This document shows, in pieces, positions 61,733-64,000 of a DNA stretch of 64,000 bases. Position numbers and translations under genes: made by a program. Below the pieces are notes generated by a model. That model saw nothing but the letters and a program-made list of their open reading frames with translations, was not told the origin of the DNA and ran no database searches. Every line of letters starts with the position of its first letter. Position 1 is the first letter of the stretch. Origin of the DNA: Chondrilla cf. caribensis (taxonomy: Eukaryota > Porifera > Demospongiae > Chondrillida > Chondrillidae); assembly GCA_964020155.1 (NCBI GenBank), contig OZ026548.1:2977397-3041396 (forward strand), read 5' to 3'.

Positions 61733-64000
61733 ATGAATCGTCTGTTGCTTCTAAGATCATCAAGGTATAATTTGCCGGCTGTAGTTCTCCATCTTAAGCG
61801 ATAATGTCCTGTATTGCCACAGATGTATGAAATTATACTTTTCCATAGCTTTGTATATGCGTAGTTAGATCATAGACGCTCAGATACGTTCATCAATAGA
61901 TAGTCGATCTAATTAGTAGCAAAGATTGACTATGGGTATTGACCTTATCCTAGTATGTGGGTTTCCATGAGTATCAAACTTGCCACAAATATTGTTCCTG
62001 TTCGTTAAGTGTAGCATAAGTATTCACTCAACTATTTCTACTTTCTCGCTTTATAGGAATTGTTTGATGCCTACGTGGCATGTCACTCAGAGAACAGTTA
62101 TAAAACAGGTTCGCTCGTACTCAACAAGTTCAAAGCAGTCGGTTTTCGAAAGAGTTCGCGCTTTTGTACAAAACGATCCTTTTGTTAAAGTATCATTGAT
62201 CTTCGTTGGCATACTTCTTTCTGTTGGTATTGGATTTGAAACATTCGAAAAATACAAGTCGAAGAAAAGCAAGAAATCTGTAAGCACTTGCATCTGGCCA
62301 AACTCCTTCTGCGGACATGTAGTGCAAAGGCATCACTTAGTCAGTGAACTTGAAACGAAATTCAAGCAGCTGATGCTGGGAACCAAAACACCATGTGTGC
62401 TAATCACTGGACCTACAGGCTGTGGGAAAACAGAGCTGGCCCGTCAGTTTGCAGTTCAATTCAGAAAAGCTCACAGTGGAGTATTTAGGAAGAAAGATTC
62501 TTTTGTTTTAACATTTAACGCATCCTCTTTGGAAACAATGGAATTTTCACTGAAAAATGCATTATGCATGTTTGACATTGAGCACAATTATCTCAATCAA
62601 TTCTCAAGTGGGCTGCCATTCGACCAGTTACCCCTACCAATAAAGATAAAAGCATTATGCAAGGCTATTCCAGCAAAATTGATTAATCCTTCGGGCTTAC
62701 TCATATTTGACAATGTAGGAGATGATATGGCCAACTGCATAGAGGCTGTTCTGGATGATGTCCATTGCAATGTTCTCATTCTATCAACCAACCACAAGTG
62801 CTGTCCAAGAGGAACCAGTGCAATAAACTTGAAGGAAGGGTGAGTCTTTTTTGACTGTTTTATGTGTGATTTATGTAATCAGAGGTGTTGGAAGCATTTT
62901 GAAATTGGGGAGATCACACTATTGTTTGAGCCTGGATGCAGATGTGGTTGTCAAACCCAAGGTCTTTGCATGTAAAGTCGAATAATGTAGTACTGATGCA
63001 GATTACACTTTGCTACAAGAAAAGAAGGTGGCTCTATAAACAGGTTTACAACAACCTACCTAGTCTGTGGAATGTACTGTTTCAACTGATTAGTATAGGA
63101 AATTGTGTGTTTAGCATTGATGATTGTCAATTTGTATAGCACTAGTTTGACTCTGTTTACTCATTTGTACATTTTTTTATTTGTTCATTAGGTTCACTGT
63201 TAATGAAGCACTGGAACTTTTGAATCCACATAGCCAAGCTGCAAAGGACTACCTCATTAGCTTTATGAATAATGTTACATCTTTGCCATGGGCACTGTCA
63301 TTGTTGGGAAGTCTTACCAATGTACCAGACTTGTCTTTGTTTAAAGGATGTGACAGTGAGTCTTGTTTAAGAGAACTAATAAGCCTCAATATTCAGCATG
63401 GCATTGCTCAGTTCAAAGATCTGAGAGAAATTCTTGACGTTTTAGTTCTCTGTCACCCAGACTATCCACTACCTACGGATGTAATTCAAAAATGTTGCAA
63501 AATGTTCAAAGGTGGCAGTGGAAATAGCCCTAACTATGTTTCTAGAAGTGGAGATGAAGCTTCTTGGTTTACCACTCCTTCAGTAATGTCTTTTGAATGT
63601 GGGCTTCAATTGCCTTGTGTTCCATTATATTCTGTGGGCAAGGTGAATGATTCTTTGAGTTCATCATACGTTAAACTGCATAAAGCAGCTCATCAATTGC
63701 TAAGTAGTTCCTCAATCAGTGAAATGAAAGATATTACCCCTGTTTCAAAGTTATCAACTGGAATTTGGTTTTCATCAGCTAATGTGAGTGAAAAGGAAAT
63801 TGTTAAGCATCTGCCTGGATTAGCAAGTAGCTATTTGGGTGGAAAGTCAGGGATTTTAGGTTCCAGAGACTTTTTACGCATGAAACCGATTATTTCTCGT
63901 AACTTATATATTCATTTGATATCCTGTCATCATATAATTTTGGATTCGATCATAAGGAGTGCCAAGACACATTGTAAGGTTGCGTTCTACATGGATTCTC
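61733..64000 (+). CDS. Membrane-anchored STAND-type P-loop NTPase, probably mitochondrial (3' partial)
   Basis: Exons 61733-61764, 62057-62839 and 63192 to the window edge join in frame, giving about 541 residues so far. The start MNRLLLLRSSRNCLMPTWHV, with Arg/Ser/Thr and no acid until after residue 40, ending in RSYSTSS (a plausible cleavage site near 31-34), looks like a mitochondrial presequence. A hydrophobic segment follows at about 55-71 (VKVSLIFVGILLSVGIGF), then a Lys cluster. The NTPase has Walker A GPTGCGKTE (129-137), Walker B LLIFDNV (225-231), a later ILSTNHK (sensor-like position) and SLPWALSLLGSL, resembling the GxP/GLPLAL motif of NB-ARC/STAND proteins. A His-rich region near residue 530 (HLISCHHIILD) is odd. 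Sensor or repeat domains would lie past the edge. No named orthologue recognised. Confidence 0.78.

Overview
This is an animal nuclear genome window: AT-rich, with split genes using canonical GT-AG introns (most 50-1000 bp) and many decayed transposons. Core animal genes are present (ASH2L, RPLP2, MED13, LIS1) together with an AKR7 array and a STAND-type NTPase. Gene structure, compactness and retroelement types suggest an early-branching marine invertebrate, most likely a sponge. The species is inference; nothing in the window names it. I built all exon models by hand from splice signals, reading-frame continuity and remembered family sequences. No search was run.

Layout. 1-4558 (-): ASH2L (3' end off the left edge), with transposon-like repeats in its introns. 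4722-5844 (+): RPLP2, head-to-head with ASH2L across 163 bp. 6209-25146 (-): three tandem AKR7-type aldo-keto reductase genes (copies A, B, C), each with 11 exons and the same intron phases. A nearly complete PHD-type LINE lies between B and C, next to a broken duplicate of exon 1. Intron 1 of copy C holds a decayed retroelement and a small inverted-repeat element. 26475-27371 (-): a TLC-like multipass membrane protein, head-to-head with MED13 (27615-45070, +, 28 exons, about 1,704 aa). 45640-47690 (-): a decayed LINE. 48129-58336 (-): LIS1/PAFAH1B1 with seven WD40 repeats, its introns carrying microsatellites, a tRNA-type SINE and MITEs. 58421-61617: no host coding exon recognised, mostly transposon relics (hAT-like fragment, TA-flanked MITEs). 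61733-64000 (+): the first ~541 residues of a membrane-anchored, probably mitochondrial STAND P-loop NTPase, running off the right edge.

How the genes relate. Three divergent pairs (ASH2L/RPLP2, TLC/MED13, LIS1/NTPase) are probably served by short bidirectional promoters. The first contains a CRE palindrome and an E-box, the last a perfect NRF1-type palindrome. ASH2L (H3K4 methyltransferase complexes) and MED13 (CDK8 module of Mediator) both act in transcription, but nothing in the sequence links the loci functionally. The AKR7 copies show stretches of near-identity that include introns, which points to gene conversion. The points most worth checking are the mitochondrial STAND NTPase, the LINE whose ORF1 and ORF2 share one frame with a single UGA between them, the MITE family with a shared reading frame, and the TACGTA-rich MED13 introns.
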